Both the position numbers and the translations under genes were made by a program. This document shows positions 16,579 through 25,328 of a stretch of DNA of 64,000 nt, piece by piece. The stretch covers positions 17,220 to 81,219 of the forward strand of contig JAFYXJ010000009.1 in NCBI GenBank assembly GCA_017546205.1. The letters run 5' to 3'. The notes under the pieces were generated by a model. It made no database searches, was not told the DNA's origin, and worked only from the letters and a program-made list of their open reading frames with translations. How positions within the stretch are numbered: the stretch's first letter is position 1; each line of letters opens with the position of its first letter. This stretch comes from Clostridia bacterium (lineage in GTDB: Bacteria > Bacillota > Clostridia > Monoglobales > Monoglobaceae).

Positions 16579-17462
16579 AACAGCCTATGACCAATGCCCG
16601 GAAACAGTTTTATCTGAATGTCTGGATTTTTGCCATACTGTTGTTGGCAGTTTCCCTGACGGTGTTTTGGGTATCCAAACCGGTTTCAATTCATTTTGTA
16701 GATGTGGGACAAGGGGATGCCTGTCTGGTTCGTGGTGGGCAGGGAGGAACTGTCCTGATTGACGGCGGAGATGTAGGAGAGGGAAAAACGCTTCTTTCCT
16801 ATTTTGCCAAGCAAAACGTACGGAAACTGGATGCGGTGATTTTGTCCCATCTCCATGATGACCACATCAGTGGGGTGAAAGAACTGATTCAGGAAGGATT
16901 CCCCATTACGGAGTTATACCTTTCTCCCATTACTGACCATCAAGCCGAACAGGAACTGCTGGCACTTACCAAAGATGCAAAAATTTCGGTGACCTATCTA
17001 TCGGCAGAGGAAACATTGAATCTGGGAAAAGTTACCTACAAGGTGCTATGGCCCTATCCCAAAGCGGAATATATGAAAGAAAATAACCAGTCGATGGTTT
17101 TGCGTCTGGAATATGGAAAGAACCGGATTTTGCTTACAGGGGATGTGGAATTATCGGCACAGGCAGAGCTTGCCATGAATATGGGGGAGGAACTGAAGGC
17201 AGATGTGTTGAAGGTTCCCCATCATGGAGGAAAAACTGCAGTTTATCCTCCGTTTTTGACAAAGGTGCAGCCGAAAATCGGAATTATCAGCGTGGGAGTA
17301 GATAATTATCACGGACATCCCCATCCGGATATGCTTTCGGCATTAGAGGAAACCGGATGCGGAATTTTACGAACGGATTTACATGGCACGGTCAGCGTGA
17401 TTTTGCATAAAGACCGGCTTGCGAGAATAGAAACCAATGAGAAATGGAGGTTGCTGCAATGA
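16575..17462 (+). CDS. ComEC/Rec2-like metallo-beta-lactamase domain protein
   Basis: A 295-residue protein with one N-terminal membrane helix (about residues 14-34) and then a metallo-beta-lactamase fold facing outside: FVDVGQGDACLVR, VLIDGG, the metal motif SHLHDDHISG, LLTGDVE and VPHHGG. This matches the C-terminal hydrolase module of ComEC, here without the channel, as in many stand-alone ComEC/Rec2-like proteins of clostridia. A DNA- or nucleotide-cleaving role is likely but unproven. It sits between a transporter gene and holA with 4-base overlaps on both sides. Full-length comEC precedes holA in many Bacillota, which makes this a probable relative of that arrangement. Confidence 0.9.
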   Translation: MKQPMTNARKQFYLNVWIFAILLLAVSLTVFWVSKPVSIHFVDVGQGDACLVRGGQGGTVLIDGGDVGEGKTLLSYFAKQNVRKLDAVILSHLHDDHISGVKELIQEGFPITELYLSPITDHQAEQELLALTKDAKISVTYLSAEETLNLGKVTYKVLWPYPKAEYMKENNQSMVLRLEYGKNRILLTGDVELSAQAELAMNMGEELKADVLKVPHHGGKTAVYPPFLTKVQPKIGIISVGVDNYHGHPHPDMLSALEETGCGILRTDLHGTVSVILHKDRLARIETNEKWRLLQ

Positions 17463-18478
17463 CAGTAGAAGAACTGAATAAACAAATCAAATCAGGAAAC
17501 CTGAGTCCGGTTTACTTTTTCTACGGGGAGGAACAGTATCTGCTTACCCATAAAATTGCAACCATTGAGAAGAAACTGATTCCGGAGGGGTTGGAGGATT
17601 TTAACCGATTCCATTTTGATGGCAAAAAAACACCCGTTGAATCGGTGCTGGAAGCGGTGGAACAGTTTCCCCAGATGTCCGAAAAAAAGGTAGTTGTTGT
17701 TAAAAACAGCGGATTTTTCAACCTGATGACATCCAAAGAGTATAAGCGTCTGGAAGAAGCATTTCGAGATTTGCCGCCTTATACCTGTTTGATTTTCTGC
17801 GAGGATGACTTTGACAGGAAAAAGGAAAAGAATTTGAAACTGGTGGAATCTGCCGGAGGCGGCGTCGTACAGTTTGCGTTCCTTCCGGTCAATCGAGTGG
17901 AACTCTGGATTGAAGAACGGTTCACCAAAGCGGAAAAGATGATTGCTCCCAAGGATGTTTCTTACATGGTGCGCCTTTGCGGACAGTCTTTGGGAAAACT
18001 GGAGATGCAAATTCAGAAAGTCATGAACTATCTGGGTGAAAGAAATAAAGTGACCCGTGAAGATATCGATGCCGTGGTTGACAAATCGGCAGAATACCGG
18101 ATTTATGATATGCTGGACCATGTGCTGTCAGGCAGAACGCAAAAGGCACAGGAACAGTTGAAATTCTTAAAAGATACCAAAGAAAAACCCACCATGGTTA
18201 TCGGCCTTTTGATGGGAAAACTTTCGGAACTTTTGCTTTGCAAACTTTTGAATGAGGATGGACTCTCCTCTCAGGAAATCGGGGAATATTTTGATTTCCG
18301 CCGGCCTGCCTTTGTGATGAATAAGACCATACAGGAGAGTAAACGATATGGGGAACGATATCTAAAACGAATGATACGCAAAGGGTTATCCTTAGATGCG
18401 GCAATCAAAAGCGGAAAGATGGACGGGTGGACAGCGGCAGAAGTGTATCTGGGTGAACTGACCAAACGGGCAGAATAA
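17459..18478 (+). CDS. holA: DNA polymerase III subunit delta
   Basis: A 339-residue clamp-loader delta subunit. The N-terminal part YFFYGEEQYLLTHKI and LDHVLSGRTQKAQEQL, IGLLMGKLSELLL in the C-terminal collar region, match HolA. It opens the sliding clamp so it can be placed on DNA. The ATG at 17459 overlaps the stop of the preceding gene (ATGA) and has GGAGG 8 bases upstream; an upstream in-frame ATG at 17444 overlaps that ribosome site and is rejected. In many Bacillota holA precedes rpsT; here a terminator and tRNA-Lys follow instead. Confidence 0.95.
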   Translation: MTVEELNKQIKSGNLSPVYFFYGEEQYLLTHKIATIEKKLIPEGLEDFNRFHFDGKKTPVESVLEAVEQFPQMSEKKVVVVKNSGFFNLMTSKEYKRLEEAFRDLPPYTCLIFCEDDFDRKKEKNLKLVESAGGGVVQFAFLPVNRVELWIEERFTKAEKMIAPKDVSYMVRLCGQSLGKLEMQIQKVMNYLGERNKVTREDIDAVVDKSAEYRIYDMLDHVLSGRTQKAQEQLKFLKDTKEKPTMVIGLLMGKLSELLLCKLLNEDGLSSQEIGEYFDFRRPAFVMNKTIQESKRYGERYLKRMIRKGLSLDAAIKSGKMDGWTAAEVYLGELTKRAE

Positions 18479-18480
18479 AT

Positions 18481-18514
18481 AAAAAAAGACTTGTCAATCG
18501 ACAAGTCTTTTTTT
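18481..18514. terminator. Bidirectional terminator
   Basis: An 8-bp stem GACTTGTC/GACAAGTC (18488-18495 with 18500-18507) between A-run and T-run. It serves holA and, on the other strand, tRNA-Lys. Confidence 0.9.
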
Positions 18515-18515
18515 A

Positions 18516-18592
18516 TGGTACACCCTCGGGGATTCGAACCCCGGACACCCTGATTAAGAGTCAGGTGCTCTAGCCAGCTGAGCTAAGGGTGC
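18516..18592 (-). tRNA. tRNA-Lys (CTT)
   Basis: Minus-strand cloverleaf with anticodon stem CCTGA/TCAGG and loop CTCTTAA (anticodon CTT), acceptor GCACCCT with AGGGTGT, T-loop GTTCGAATC, encoded CCA. Confidence 0.95.
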
Positions 18593-18620
18593 ATAACGTG
18601 TTCTCAAACGAACAAAAAAT

Positions 18621-18649
18621 ATTATACTCACTTTTCTGCTTTTTGTCAA
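18621..18649 (-). promoter_or_regulatory. Promoter of tRNA-Lys
   Basis: A consensus promoter on the minus strand: TTGACA (18649-18644), 17-bp spacer, TATAAT (18626-18621). Confidence 0.85.
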
Positions 18650-18764
18650 TACTTTTTTTAGAATTTTTTTACTTATTTTTTTGTGCGTATGGCATAGAAT
18701 CTAATACAGGAAAAGAATCTTCTTTATACAAAAAAGAAATTTTTATTTTTTTTGAAATTAAGTC

Positions 18765-18793
18765 TTGCTTTTTTTGGAAAGATGGTGTATACT
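18765..18793 (+). promoter_or_regulatory. Promoter of tRNA-Pro
   Basis: TTGCTT (18765-18770), 17-bp spacer, TATACT (18788-18793), 15 bases before the tRNA. Confidence 0.75.
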
Positions 18794-18807
18794 GGTTCAT
18801 GTTGTTA

Positions 18808-18884
18808 CGGGGTGTGGCTCAGTTTGGTAGAGTACCTGAATGGGGTTCAGGTGGCCGCTGGTTCGAATCCAGTCACTCCGACCA
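18808..18884 (+). tRNA. tRNA-Pro (GGG)
   Basis: Acceptor CGGGGTG with CACTCCG, anticodon stem CCTGA/TCAGG, loop ATGGGGT (anticodon GGG), T-loop GTTCGAATC, encoded CCA. Confidence 0.95.
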
Positions 18885-18885
18885 T

Positions 18886-18919
18886 GTCGAAGCAAAGAGA
18901 ACTTTGCTTCGACTTTTTT
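18886..18919 (+). terminator. Terminator of tRNA-Pro
   Basis: A 12-bp perfect stem (18886-18897 with 18902-18913), 4-base loop, then six T. Confidence 0.95.
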
Positions 18920-18936
18920 ATTGTTACAAAAAGGTA

Positions 18937-18965
18937 TTGAAATTTCATTTTGCTGATGTTATAAT
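18937..18965 (+). promoter_or_regulatory. Promoter of the transglutaminase-like gene
   Basis: TTGAAA (18937-18942), 17-bp spacer, TATAAT (18960-18965), 22 bases before the start codon. Confidence 0.8.
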
Positions 18966-18987
18966 AAGGATGTACGGGGTGATTGTA

Positions 18988-20586
18988 ATGAAGAAAGTAA
19001 TAGGAATTTTATTGACAACTTTATTGCTGATGATGCCTGCTCAGACTTTTGCTGAGATTTATACGGTGGGAGAAGAGATATCCTTTGAGGAGACGCTTCC
19101 TACCAATGGCTATATACCGCTCCAATTGGAAGAACAGGAGAAATTGGATGAGGAGACATCGCTGGAAGATGGATGTCCTTATATGCTCCGGCCTTTTATG
19201 GCTGAGGAGGAAGAAGATCTGGAATTTGCAGATGTTTCCAAAAGAGAGTATTATGGCTATACCGTCCTGAAAAAAGAAAACTTAAAATATGCCTATGCTT
19301 ATCGTTGGCTTGCCAATGGCCTTTTGAATAAGGATGAGGAAATTGTTCTCATAGATGCGCATATTACAAAAGATGAATTTGATATGGTGCTTCAGGCCGT
19401 TATCAATGACCATCCGGAATTGTATTATCTCAATTGTTCCGGCGGGGTGACCTATTCCCAATTGTGCTTTCCGCTTGTAAAGCACGTATATAAATTTCGT
19501 CCGGATTATATTGAAGAATATATGGATGAAAGAAGTGCAGCGGTATTTCAATATGCTGTTACAGATATTTTGAAGAGATCCGGGGCAAGACCGAGCATGT
19601 CAGAATATGACAAGGCTATTATGATTCACAATGAACTTGCTGCAAGAATTCAGTATGACAATGATTCTCTGGCGGGATATACTGCAGACATGCAGGAAGC
19701 ATCAAAAATTGAGAATGCACAGGAACAGCAGACAGCGATGATTCAGGTCATTGCAAAATATGCAGATATTCATACGGCATATAATGCGTTGGTGAAAGGA
19801 ACTGCGGTTTGTGATGGGTATGTCAAGGCGTACCAGTATCTTTTGCGGGAAGTCGGGATTTTATCCCATATGGCAACGGGCTATGGCGCCGGCGGCGGTC
19901 ATGCATGGAATTTAGTTCGGCTTGACGGAGAATGGTATTATACCGACCTGACATGGGACGACAACAAAAACGGACTTGTTTTTTATGCGTATTTCAATAT
20001 GGATGATGCCCAGCTTGCGGATACCCAGCATGTGTTGGATAATCCCTATGATATGCCGGAATGTACCAGCACAGACTTAAATTATTACACGGTGAATGGC
20101 GGACGGATGTCGGCAGAAGGAGATTTGGATCACGTAGTTGCACAGTTGAGAGATAACTCCTATGCCAGAGTTTATTACACCGGAGAAGATGGAAACACCT
20201 TGGTGCTCTGGGATTGGTTTTACAGTAATTTACAAGAAATTGCGAAACGGGTGGGAATTACATCCCAGTTTTATGTTAACAGAAGCGGAACCAGGAGAGA
20301 ACTTATCCTGATGTTGTACCATGATACTGCAGCGCCTCTTAAAAACGCCGCGGTAGAAGTTTGCAGTATGACCGACCGTGAATGTCGGGTGTTTGCCGGA
20401 TTTTATGATGAAGAAGATCATCTGATTCATATGGGTGAGGTTCAGGATGTGGAGCTGAAAGCGAATTCCATTATCAGAGTCAAGTTCGGTGATGCACCGG
20501 AGGAGTATCATACGGTGAAGTATTTTATTTGGGATCAGGAAGCGGGAATGAAACCGCTGTATCAAAAAGTGTCAGTAGAATATTAA
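18988..20586 (+). CDS. Secreted transglutaminase-like cysteine protein
   Basis: A 532-residue protein with a signal peptide (MKKVIGIL...; cleavage likely after TFA, residue 22). The transglutaminase-like core is at about residues 200-345: the catalytic Cys in GTAVCDGYVKAYQ, the His in GGGHAWNLV, and the Asp in YYTDLTWDD. Such bacterial proteins are thought to be extracellular cysteine proteases or wall-associated enzymes. The C-terminal 190 residues are beta-rich and unassigned. The ATG at 18988 follows GGGGTGA and has its own promoter; the frame is open further upstream through the tRNA-Pro gene but is not coding there. Monocistronic, ended by a strong terminator. Confidence 0.88.
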   Translation: MKKVIGILLTTLLLMMPAQTFAEIYTVGEEISFEETLPTNGYIPLQLEEQEKLDEETSLEDGCPYMLRPFMAEEEEDLEFADVSKREYYGYTVLKKENLKYAYAYRWLANGLLNKDEEIVLIDAHITKDEFDMVLQAVINDHPELYYLNCSGGVTYSQLCFPLVKHVYKFRPDYIEEYMDERSAAVFQYAVTDILKRSGARPSMSEYDKAIMIHNELAARIQYDNDSLAGYTADMQEASKIENAQEQQTAMIQVIAKYADIHTAYNALVKGTAVCDGYVKAYQYLLREVGILSHMATGYGAGGGHAWNLVRLDGEWYYTDLTWDDNKNGLVFYAYFNMDDAQLADTQHVLDNPYDMPECTSTDLNYYTVNGGRMSAEGDLDHVVAQLRDNSYARVYYTGEDGNTLVLWDWFYSNLQEIAKRVGITSQFYVNRSGTRRELILMLYHDTAAPLKNAAVEVCSMTDRECRVFAGFYDEEDHLIHMGEVQDVELKANSIIRVKFGDAPEEYHTVKYFIWDQEAGMKPLYQKVSVEY

Positions 20587-20590
20587 GAAA

Positions 20591-20619
20591 GACGCAAGGA
20601 AAACCTTGCGTCTTTTTTT
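20591..20619 (+). terminator. Terminator of the transglutaminase-like gene
   Basis: A 9-bp stem GACGCAAGG/CCTTGCGTC (20591-20599 with 20604-20612), AAAA loop, seven T. Confidence 0.92.
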
Positions 20620-20630
20620 CGACAAAACAT

Positions 20631-20659
20631 TTGCATTCCTTGGATGGTTATGGTAAAAT
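20631..20659 (+). promoter_or_regulatory. Promoter of the acyltransferase-ligase-reductase operon
   Basis: TTGCAT (20631-20636), 17-bp spacer, TAAAAT (20654-20659), 31 bases before the first gene. Confidence 0.7.
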
Positions 20660-20690
20660 AAGATAACCATACTATTAGGGGAGTGATTGT

Positions 20691-21557
20691 ATGAAAAAAT
20701 GGGGAGATAGATATGATGCATACCGGATTCGGGATATTGATGGTGTGCATTTTTACATGGCATATTTAATGCCGAAACGAACAGAGGCAGAAGTCTATAT
20801 CAATGAAACCATTGATGTAACGGATTTACTTTCCTACATTAAGGAAAAGAACGCAACCGGAGAGAGAAAGGTGACCATGTTTCATTGTATGATTGCAGCC
20901 GTTGCCCGCACCATTCAGATGCGGCCGCTGCTCAACCGTTACATTTCCGGAAAACGGTTCTATATGCGTCATGAAATATCCATGGGGTTCACCGTGAAAA
21001 AAAGGTTTGCAGACCACGCGGAAGAGACCTTGATGATTTACCGACCCAAAGCGACGGAAAATGTTTGTGCCATTTGCGACCGGCTTTCTCCGAAAGTAAG
21101 CGAGGCAAAACGGGAGGATAAAGGGCAAGGCGTAGACGACATTCTCAATATTGTCAAAAAACTGCCCAAGCCTTTGATGACCCTTTTTATGGCATTTATC
21201 AATTTTGCGGATGTACATGGGTGGATGCCCAAAACGTTCAGCAGTGTGGATACCAACTACTGCACGGTACTGCTTTCCAATCTGGGAAGTATCAAGTGTG
21301 ATGCGGTGTACCATCATCTCAATAATATGGGAACCAATGGTATTGTGATTACCATTGGAGAAATTCATAAAGAAGTTGTTCTGGATGAAAACGCCAATCC
21401 TGCGGTACGGGACGTGGTCAGCATCGGTGTTACGCTGGATGAAAGAATTGCAGATGGATTCTATTTTGCCCGGTCATTAAAATTGATTAAGCATTTGTTC
21501 AAGAATCCACAACTGCTGGATAAAACATTAGGGGAGGAAATTGAGTTTGAGTTCTGA
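20691..21557 (+). CDS. 2-oxoacid dehydrogenase E2-type (CAT-fold) acyltransferase-like protein
   Basis: A 288-residue protein of the chloramphenicol acetyltransferase/E2 catalytic-domain fold: MFHCMIAAVARTIQMRPLLNRY in the first third, LLSNLGSI in the middle, and the end motif TLDERIADGFYFARSL. The usual catalytic signature in E2 enzymes is DHRxxDG; here Glu (about residue 251) replaces the His, so ordinary acyl transfer is doubtful unless another base is used. No lipoyl or subunit-binding domain is present. It overlaps the start of an acyl-CoA ligase gene by some 11 bases, so an acyl-CoA handling role is inferred. The first gene of a three-gene operon. Confidence 0.82.
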   Translation: MKKWGDRYDAYRIRDIDGVHFYMAYLMPKRTEAEVYINETIDVTDLLSYIKEKNATGERKVTMFHCMIAAVARTIQMRPLLNRYISGKRFYMRHEISMGFTVKKRFADHAEETLMIYRPKATENVCAICDRLSPKVSEAKREDKGQGVDDILNIVKKLPKPLMTLFMAFINFADVHGWMPKTFSSVDTNYCTVLLSNLGSIKCDAVYHHLNNMGTNGIVITIGEIHKEVVLDENANPAVRDVVSIGVTLDERIADGFYFARSLKLIKHLFKNPQLLDKTLGEEIEFEF

Positions 21558-23253
21558 GGCTAAATGGTTTCAATTTTACGGGGATACCCCTCGGACATTG
21601 GAGTATCCCGATACTTCCATGTATGATATGATAAAAACCGCACAGGAAAATTACGGCAGTTTTGTTGCCTATGATTTTATGGGAAAAGCGGTGACATACG
21701 ACAAATTTATAGAGGAAATAGAACAGTGTGCTAAGGCATTGCTTGCACAGGGTGTGAAAAAAGGAGATGCGGTTACGGTTTGTTTGCCTAATGTTCCCCA
21801 GGCGATGATTATGTTCTATGCCATCAACCGAATTGGTGCGATTGCCAGCATGGTGCACCCGCTTTCGGCGGAAAATGAGATTATGTTTTTCCTGAACGAG
21901 ACCAAGAGCCGGCTTGCAATTACCCTTAGTCAGTTTTATCACAAGTTTGAGGCTATCAAAGGCAAAACTCATGTAGAAAAGTTGATTGTGACCAAGATTG
22001 AAGAAGGCCTTCCTGCGGTCAAAGGCTTTGTCTACAAGTTTATCGGTCATGAACCGAAAGTTCCCGTTGACCCGTGGGTTATTGGATGGCAGGATTTTCT
22101 CAATCAGGGGAAAACCTATCCCGAGGAGATTTCTTACATAGGTTTAGGAGACGATGATGCGGTTGTTTTGTTTAGCGGCGGTACCACCGGAACCTCTAAA
22201 GGGATTTTGCTGACAAACTTGAACTTCAATGCCCTTGCTATGCAAACGGAAGCGGCGGCGGGTTGTTTGTTCCCCGGCGGAACCATGCTTTCTGTGATGC
22301 CTATGTTCCATGGCTTTGGATTGGGGGTTGGCATTCATACCATCCTGGCATATGGTGGGCGATGTGTCCTGGTCCCGAGATTAAATGTGGAAGAATTCCC
22401 AGGCCTGTTTAAAAAGTACAGACCCAATTACATGGCAGGTGTTCCCACATTGTTTGAAGCAATGATGCGGAATGAGGGGATGAAGAACGCTGATCTTTCC
22501 AGCCTGAAGGGGTTGTTTAGTGGCGGTGACTCCCTTTCGATTGAACTGAAAAAGAAGATTGACGCATTCCTGAAAGAACGGGGAGCGACCATTCAGGTGC
22601 GTGAGGGGTACGGTACCACCGAGTGTGTGACTGCAAGCTGTCTGACGCCGGCAGAATATTATCGTGAGGGAAGTATCGGCATACCATTTCCGGATACGCA
22701 TTATAAAATCGTGATTCCCAACACCAATGAGGAAGCGCCGGTGGGAGAGATGGGAGAAATCTGTATTGCAGGGCCCACCTTAATGAAAGAATATATCAAT
22801 AACCCCAAAGAAACGTTGCAGACGCTTCGTATGCACGAGGATGGCAAGGAGTATCTGCATACCGGTGATTTGGGATATATGGACGAGGACGGGTTTATCT
22901 ATTTCGTTCAGCGCTTGAAACGGATGATTGTAACCAGCGGTTACAATGTATATCCCTCCCAGATTGAAAATATTATTGACTCTCATGAGGCGGTGATGTT
23001 CAGTACTGTTATTGGGGTGAAAGACGACTACAGAATGCAGAGAATCAAAGCGTTCATTGTATTGAAACCGGATTTTCTTCCTACCGATGAAATTAAGGCG
23101 TCCATTCAGGCGCATTGCGAGAAAAATATTGCCAAATATGCCCTGCCCAGAGAATATGAATACCGTGACAGTCTGCCCAAGACCTTGGTGGGCAAAGTTG
23201 CCTATCGGGAACTGGAGCGGGAGGAAGAAGAAAAACTGGCGGTGAAGGCATGA
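21547..23253 (+). CDS. Acyl-CoA synthetase / AMP-dependent ligase
   Basis: About 568 residues of the ANL adenylating superfamily. The P-loop-like motif FSGGTTGTSKGI, the segment REGYGTTECV, the hinge motif YLHTGDLGYMDEDGFIYFVQRLKRMIVTSGYNVYPSQIEN, seen here in pieces, and the catalytic Lys in LPKTLVGKVAYREL are all present. The enzyme activates a carboxylic acid to acyl-AMP and then acyl-CoA. The start is one of two TTG codons (21541 or 21547); the second has better spacing to GGAGG. It overlaps the preceding gene and is overlapped by the aldo/keto reductase (ATGA), so translation is coupled. Substrate length unknown. Confidence 0.9.
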   Translation: MSSEAKWFQFYGDTPRTLEYPDTSMYDMIKTAQENYGSFVAYDFMGKAVTYDKFIEEIEQCAKALLAQGVKKGDAVTVCLPNVPQAMIMFYAINRIGAIASMVHPLSAENEIMFFLNETKSRLAITLSQFYHKFEAIKGKTHVEKLIVTKIEEGLPAVKGFVYKFIGHEPKVPVDPWVIGWQDFLNQGKTYPEEISYIGLGDDDAVVLFSGGTTGTSKGILLTNLNFNALAMQTEAAAGCLFPGGTMLSVMPMFHGFGLGVGIHTILAYGGRCVLVPRLNVEEFPGLFKKYRPNYMAGVPTLFEAMMRNEGMKNADLSSLKGLFSGGDSLSIELKKKIDAFLKERGATIQVREGYGTTECVTASCLTPAEYYREGSIGIPFPDTHYKIVIPNTNEEAPVGEMGEICIAGPTLMKEYINNPKETLQTLRMHEDGKEYLHTGDLGYMDEDGFIYFVQRLKRMIVTSGYNVYPSQIENIIDSHEAVMFSTVIGVKDDYRMQRIKAFIVLKPDFLPTDEIKASIQAHCEKNIAKYALPREYEYRDSLPKTLVGKVAYRELEREEEEKLAVKA

Positions 23254-24212
23254 GGTATCAGCGGTGCAAACACACGGAACTTATGCTGAGTAATGTAGTG
23301 CTGGGCACAGATGGGTTCGGGTCATCGGTGGAGCAGGAACGAGCATACGCACTGCTTGATGCCTACACCGATGCCGGAGGGAATGCGTTGGATACAGCGG
23401 AATGTTACTCCAAGTGGATACCCGGCGGAGACCATGCTAGTGAGAATCTTTTGGGAAAATGGATCAAAGAAAAGAAAAATCGTCAGGAATTGTTTCTGTC
23501 CACCAAAGGCGGATTCTATTCTTACGGTATGTCGCCCCGTCTTTCGCGGGAAGAAATCTTTGCTGATTTGGAGGGGAGCCTGCGCCGGCTGGGTACCGAC
23601 TATGTGGATATTTATTGGCTTCACAGAGATGCCCCCACTTTACCGGTAGAAGATATGATGGATACCCTTGCACTTGCAGTCCGTCAGGGGAAAGTCCGAT
23701 ATATCGGGGTTTCCAATTGGGATTGCAGGCGTTTTCATGAGGCAAATGCATACTGCCAGAGCATGGGCTATCCCATGCTGGTTGGCAGTCAACTGCAATA
23801 TAGCCCGGCAACCCCCAATCCGGAACAGAATGAACCGGATTTGATTCTGATGAATGAACGTGAATACGAATATTTTAAGGAGCAAGAGTTCGCGGTGTTT
23901 GCCTATGCAGCCCAAGCGAAGGGATTTTTCTCCCAATATGAAAAAGGCGGAAAAGATGCTCTCTCCGTCAAGGCTTTCAGCAGATATTACAATGAAAAGA
24001 CAGTTGAAACCTACACCCAACTGAAACGGTTGGCGGAGGAGAAAGAGTGCAGTATCGGTGCCATGGTGATTGCGGCATTGGCGAATCAGTATGATTTCGA
24101 TACATTCCCCATTGTAGGGTGCAAAACTGTGGAGCAACTGTATGATTCTCTCAGCGGGGCTGATATTGTGTTGACTGAGGAAGAATGGAGAACGATAAAA
24201 AAAGACTGGTAA
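23250..24212 (+). CDS. Aldo/keto reductase
   Basis: A 320-residue NADPH-dependent aldo/keto reductase barrel. The catalytic tetrad residues are visible: Asp in ALDTAECYS (Asp near 48, Tyr four to five residues later), Lys in FLSTKGGF, and His in DIYWLHRDAP. The nucleotide end has VGCKTVEQL. It reduces an aldehyde or ketone in the cytoplasm. Overlapping the acyl-CoA ligase gene by 4 bases, it completes an operon acyltransferase-like/ligase/reductase; a pathway that activates an acid and reduces a carbonyl is inferred, but the substrate is unknown. Confidence 0.92.
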   Translation: MRYQRCKHTELMLSNVVLGTDGFGSSVEQERAYALLDAYTDAGGNALDTAECYSKWIPGGDHASENLLGKWIKEKKNRQELFLSTKGGFYSYGMSPRLSREEIFADLEGSLRRLGTDYVDIYWLHRDAPTLPVEDMMDTLALAVRQGKVRYIGVSNWDCRRFHEANAYCQSMGYPMLVGSQLQYSPATPNPEQNEPDLILMNEREYEYFKEQEFAVFAYAAQAKGFFSQYEKGGKDALSVKAFSRYYNEKTVETYTQLKRLAEEKECSIGAMVIAALANQYDFDTFPIVGCKTVEQLYDSLSGADIVLTEEEWRTIKKDW

Positions 24213-24237
24213 ATCATAGATTTGCCAGTCTTTTTTT
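24198..24237 (+). terminator. Terminator after the aldo/keto reductase
   Basis: A 12-base stem with one G-U pair around 24203-24231, followed by seven T. A-run upstream suggests use by the convergent AraC gene too. Confidence 0.85.
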
Positions 24238-24246
24238 AAGATGGGT

Positions 24247-25077
24247 TTATATAGTTTGAAAATACTTTCTATACTCGGTTGGCGAATGACCGGTATATTT
24301 CTTAAACGCGTTTGAAAAATGATACACATCATAAAATGCGTACATCGCTGATATTTCTGAAATACTGATGTTTGTTTTTTCAAGGATTGCTTTTGCGGCA
24401 TGAATTTTCAGTTGGATAAAGTATGCAATAGGACTTGTGTCAAATGTCTGTTTAAAAACTTTGGATAATTGGGATTTTCCCATTCCCGTCAGTTCGCAAC
24501 AATCATCAATCGTGATTTGCTTCGTAACATTTCGTTCCAAGAAGGCTTTGAGATCACGCATGGTGGAAATCTGATTATTTTCCATGAATGTTAATCTGTC
24601 TGCAACATCATTGAGAAGCGCATGAATATTCAAATGGAAGAGCCTTGAAAAATTAGGCTCTTTGTTTTTAATAGCATCAAAGCATTGTTCCCAGTAAGTC
24701 GGATTGTTAAAACCGGGCACATGAAGGACAGAACTTAAATTATAGTCATTGACCAGATGTTGAACAAAAGGTATCCCTCCGCGAATCAGGAAAAAGATTT
24801 TTTTGCAGGGATTTTTTGGGTTGCTGTAATAATGTTGAAGCACGTGCGGATGTAACATAAAAAAATCCCCTGCTTTGGCAACAAAAATTTCTTTATCATG
24901 CTGAATGACACATTCACCACTATATACATACTCAATGCTGTACCAGGGAACAGTTCGCGAGATTTCGTAGGTTGAATCCGGAAAGGTAATTCCTATAAAT
25001 GCCTTTTTTATAGGATCGCCGGGCATTCCATAATAGATATAGATATCTTCATGAAAACGGGAATGTGAAAAAGACAT
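24247..25077 (-). CDS. AraC family transcriptional regulator
   Basis: A 276-residue regulator. Residues 1-150 form a cupin-like sensor domain (GECVIQHDKEIFVAKAGDFFMLHPH). The C-terminal 100 residues carry two helix-turn-helix units (DDCCELTGMGKSQLSKVFKQ, then the family signature ISEISAMYAFYDVYHFSNAFKKYTGHSPTEYRK given here as a region). It is divergent from the GH2 glycosidase gene across a 251-bp gap, so it most likely activates that gene in response to a sugar. AGGAGG precedes the ATG. Monocistronic. Confidence 0.92.
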   Translation of the reverse strand: MSFSHSRFHEDIYIYYGMPGDPIKKAFIGITFPDSTYEISRTVPWYSIEYVYSGECVIQHDKEIFVAKAGDFFMLHPHVLQHYYSNPKNPCKKIFFLIRGGIPFVQHLVNDYNLSSVLHVPGFNNPTYWEQCFDAIKNKEPNFSRLFHLNIHALLNDVADRLTFMENNQISTMRDLKAFLERNVTKQITIDDCCELTGMGKSQLSKVFKQTFDTSPIAYFIQLKIHAAKAILEKTNISISEISAMYAFYDVYHFSNAFKKYTGHSPTEYRKYFQTI

Positions 25078-25328
25078 AGCGAAACCTCCTTTTACTTAAA
25101 CATTTGTTTTACCTATTATAGCTGATGGTGGATCTTGCGTCAAGAGAAATAATTACATAATTTTATAAACTAAAATAAAAAAACAATGATTTCTTAAGGA
25201 ATATATGGAAAATATTAAAATCTAAAACGGAATATTTTACATCTTAAAATGGAGCAATTTCCATTTACTTTGATTTTTTTGCATGGTAAAATGATAACAA
25301 GAGGTATTTATAAGAAAGGAATGAAACA

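Noticed and set aside
18589..18987. Upstream extension of the transglutaminase-like frame through tRNA-Pro
   Set aside because: The frame is open by chance across a tRNA, its terminator and a promoter. The ATG at 18988 with signal peptide and ribosome site is the real start.
25078..25328. Specific operator for the AraC regulator upstream of the GH2 gene
   Set aside because: The 251-bp gap is A+T-rich with several loose repeats, but no direct repeat pair clear enough to claim as a binding site.
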